Shown here: piece by piece, positions 61,706-64,000 of the stretch | Layout of the letters: the number at the start of each line of letters is the position of its first letter | Position numbering within the stretch: the stretch's first letter is position 1 | Assembly (NCBI GenBank): GCA_002366725.1 | Contig: DFBT01000095.1 | Coordinates: 1 to 64,000 of the forward strand | Reading direction: 5' to 3' | Length of the DNA: 64,000 nucleotides | DNA from: Caldifarciminota bacterium UBA3073 | GTDB taxonomy: Bacteria > Hydrothermota > UBA3073 | The notes under the pieces: generated by a model | Seen by the model: only the letters and a program-made list of their open reading frames with translations | What the model was told of the DNA's origin: nothing | Database searches by the model: none | Made by a program: the position numbers and the translations under genes

Positions 61706-64000
61706 TGAATTCAGATTTAACATTTATCACTAACGAAAAAGAGAGAACCCTTCTTGAAAGGTTTAAGGTACTTATCAAGGACGCATCTCTGTTTGATGTT
61801 CTGGTTGGATACTTTTATACAAGTGGTTTTTATGCATTATACAAATCATTAGAGTCCACAGAAAAAATCAGGATTCTAATAGGGATGGGGACAGGTAAAG
61901 AAACTATAAGACTTATTCAAAAGGCAAAAGGCGAAGAGCAATTAACCCTCCAATTCTCACATGCTGTGGTGAAACAAGAGTTTGGAAACTCTGTTACGGA
62001 AGAGATGGAACAATCAGAGGATAGCGCTAATGTTGAAGAGGGAGTTTTCAAATTTATTGAATGGCTAAAAAATGGGAAACTAAAAATAAGAGCCTATCCC
62101 AGCAGGGACATTCATGCAAAGCTCTATATTATGACCTTCACAGAAGGCGATAGAGATACAGGGAGGGTTATCACTGGTTCAAGTAACTTTACCCGGGCTG
62201 GGCTTATAGATAATTTGGAGTTTAATGTAGAACTAAAGAACAGATCTGATTATGAATTCGCTCTTGAGAAGTTTAATGAACTCTGGGAGAACTCTGTTGA
62301 TATATCCGACAAATATGTTGAAACCATTAATTCCAGGACCTGGCTGAACAATACAATAACCCCTTACGAGTTGTATCTAAAGTATCTATACGAATATTTG
62401 AGAGAGAAAATAAATATTGATCAGGAGAAGGTAATTGGTCGTTATCGTCCGCGTGATTTTATGGACCTGGAGTATCAAAGGGAAGCAGTACAAGATACCA
62501 AGAGTAAGTTAAAAGAATACGGCGGTGTATTTCTATCAGATGTAGTGGGTCTGGGAAAGACCTATATTTCCGCCATGCTCGCACAAGAATTGAGCGGGCG
62601 CAATCTAATCATTTGCCCACCCGTGCTAAAGGAATACTGGCAGGATACTTTTACTGGTTTCAATCTTCAAGCCACTGTAGAATCCTTGGGTAAATTGGAT
62701 CAACTTGCCAAAAAAGGCACTGAAGACTATGAGAATATCTTTATTGACGAGGCACATCGTTTTCGCAATGAATCCAACCAGACATACGAGAAATTAAAAG
62801 AAATCTGCTGGGGCAAAAAGATTATTCTGGTATCAGCCACTCCTCAAAATAACACTCCAATAGACCTTCTAAGTCAGATAAAGTTATTCCAGAAGGGGCA
62901 CAAAAGCACCATCCCTGGTTTACAGGACATAGAAAGATATTTTAACTCGCTACAGAAAAAATTAAAGGGTATAGATCGCCAATCTGATTTTGCGAAATAT
63001 ATCTCTATAATCAAAGAGAATTCTAAAGCAATTAGAGAAAATGTTCTAAAAGATTTAATGGTTAGAAGAACCAGAGGTGATGTAGAAAAATATTTTTCAC
63101 AGGACTTGAAAAATGAGAAACTGAAATTTCCAACAATTAGAGACCCTGAGAAAGTATATTACGAGTTTGACGAAGAAACAGACCGCACCTTTAACAAAAC
63201 TATAGAAAAGATAAAAGGATTTCAATATTTTCGCTATACGCCGATATTGTATCTTAAAAATCCCAAGCCAGAAGAAAAAGAGGAATTGGTTGGACAGCGC
63301 AACTTAAGACGCTTTATGAAAATTCTTTTGGTAAAACGTCTTGAAAGCAGTTTTTTTGCCTTCAAGAAAACCTTAAATAGATTTATCTCTTCATACGAAA
63401 GGTTTATTAAGATGTTTGAAGGTGGGACAGTTTATATAAGCAAAAAGTATACACATAGAATATTTGAACTTCTTAATAACGATGATGAAGATGAAATAAT
63501 GAGATTGGTAGAAGAAGAAAAAATAAGGCAGTATAAAATTGATGAATTTAAGGATGGTTATGTTGACAATTTAAGGCGTGATTTAAGGGTTCTTAGAGAG
63601 ATAGAATCTCTGTGGAAGAACATAACAGCAGACCCTAAAATTGAGAAATTTAAGGAAATATTGGAAAGCGACAAAATATTAAAAGGAAAAAAGATTATTG
63701 TATTCACGGAATCAAGAGAAACCGCAGAATATCTGGAACAGAATTTGAAGAGTACATATAAAGACGCTGTGATGTCTTATTCCAGTCAATCAAGTGCTCG
63801 TATTCAAGATAAAGTAATTGAAAACTACGACCCAAAGTGTAAATATCCAAAAGATGATATAAGTCTCTTGATTTCTACTGAGATTCTCTCTGAAGGTGTT
63901 AATCTACACCGTTCTAATGTGGTTGTGAATTATGACCTTCCCTGGAACCCAACCCGAGTAATACAAAGGGTAGGTCGTATAAATAGAGTGGATACTACAT
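61705..64000 (+). CDS. Phospholipase D-SNF2 helicase fusion, cut by window end
   Basis: At least 765 residues, 3' end outside the window. An N-terminal PLD-type nuclease-like domain (about 1-200) has the HxK pair in RDIHAKLYIM followed by TGSSNFTRAGL. The SNF2/superfamily 2 helicase follows: motif I GVFLSDVVGLGKTYISAMLA, motif II NIFIDEAHRF, motif III VSATPQNN, then a C-terminal helicase lobe with LISTEILSEGVNL and motif VI VIQRVGRINR. Such PLD-helicase proteins occur in restriction and other anti-phage islands. GGAAGG at 61692-61697 precedes the ATG. A methyltransferase or nuclease partner would be expected just beyond the window. Confidence 0.9.
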   Translation, partial: MNSDLTFITNEKERTLLERFKVLIKDASLFDVLVGYFYTSGFYALYKSLESTEKIRILIGMGTGKETIRLIQKAKGEEQLTLQFSHAVVKQEFGNSVTEEMEQSEDSANVEEGVFKFIEWLKNGKLKIRAYPSRDIHAKLYIMTFTEGDRDTGRVITGSSNFTRAGLIDNLEFNVELKNRSDYEFALEKFNELWENSVDISDKYVETINSRTWLNNTITPYELYLKYLYEYLREKINIDQEKVIGRYRPRDFMDLEYQREAVQDTKSKLKEYGGVFLSDVVGLGKTYISAMLAQELSGRNLIICPPVLKEYWQDTFTGFNLQATVESLGKLDQLAKKGTEDYENIFIDEAHRFRNESNQTYEKLKEICWGKKIILVSATPQNNTPIDLLSQIKLFQKGHKSTIPGLQDIERYFNSLQKKLKGIDRQSDFAKYISIIKENSKAIRENVLKDLMVRRTRGDVEKYFSQDLKNEKLKFPTIRDPEKVYYEFDEETDRTFNKTIEKIKGFQYFRYTPILYLKNPKPEEKEELVGQRNLRRFMKILLVKRLESSFFAFKKTLNRFISSYERFIKMFEGGTVYISKKYTHRIFELLNNDDEDEIMRLVEEEKIRQYKIDEFKDGYVDNLRRDLRVLREIESLWKNITADPKIEKFKEILESDKILKGKKIIVFTESRETAEYLEQNLKSTYKDAVMSYSSQSSARIQDKVIENYDPKCKYPKDDISLLISTEILSEGVNLHRSNVVVNYDLPWNPTRVIQRVGRINRVDTT

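Overview
The window is dense bacterial chromosome with short gaps and no rRNA. Several features suggest an uncultured lineage near the FCB group or a WOR-3-like candidate phylum. These are a large envelope protein ending in a FlgD/type IX-like sorting tail, a fused glutamate formiminotransferase-cyclodeaminase, a reg_prop-type histidine kinase, HslUV without Lon or ClpP nearby, and gaps full of small palindromes such as CCTGCCTGCCGGCAGGCAGG. This placement is inference; no rRNA is present to test it.

Bases 1-6600 (+ strand) carry prfB with its programmed +1 frameshift, an ExbB/ExbD pair, a sigma-54 activator cut off inside its AAA+ domain and joined to the tail of an unrelated secreted protein, rpoN, and a sensor kinase whose signal peptide holds an in-frame TAG. 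Bases 6597-18839 (- strand) are mostly housekeeping: coaD, a DivIC/FtsB-like gene, a nucleotide-sugar dehydrogenase, rpsI-rplM, def, aspS, an EIIA-like protein lacking its phosphohistidine, hslVU, guaB, and a frameshifted outer-membrane OmpA-type gene.

Bases 18977-36521 (- strand) form one tightly packed surface-polysaccharide operon. It encodes an O-antigen ligase/polymerase, a flippase, two large secreted carbohydrate-enzyme-like proteins, an acyltransferase, three glycosyltransferases, an initiating sugar-phosphate transferase, a DegT aminotransferase (plus a decayed second copy), a CapD-type dehydratase and a Wzi-like outer-membrane protein. Upstream lies a consensus sigma-70 promoter, then a leader of about 220 nt. 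The leader can fold into a three-way junction with two competing partner strands and ends in an intrinsic terminator just before the first gene. I do not recognise the RNA class. This is the strongest candidate in the window for an undescribed regulatory element.

A fused folate-pathway gene (- strand, 36828-38495) and a + strand block beginning with folK are read from divergent promoters. The + strand block runs folK-panC-lepA-lepB-grpE-dnaK-dnaJ, then a small nucleotidyltransferase pair. It continues with the macromolecular-synthesis set rpsU-mutS2-(four-helix protein)-dnaG-rpoD, a normal EIIA, a LipM-like transferase, fabG and an unusual tRNA-His. An array of 15 octamers sits directly before dnaG. 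Intergenic repeat sequence has been absorbed into lepA and into the end of the LipM-like gene.

The last 6.5 kb (57.6-64.0 kb) is an accessory and defence-like region. It holds a MazEF-type toxin-antitoxin pair, an AlbA_2/Schlafen-type ATPase gene flanked by two copies of a promoter-bearing repeat, a dead HsdS start, an orphan ferredoxin-domain fragment, a HEPN-domain protein with an intact RX4H motif, a 31-codon ORF, and a phospholipase D-SNF2 helicase cut by the window end.
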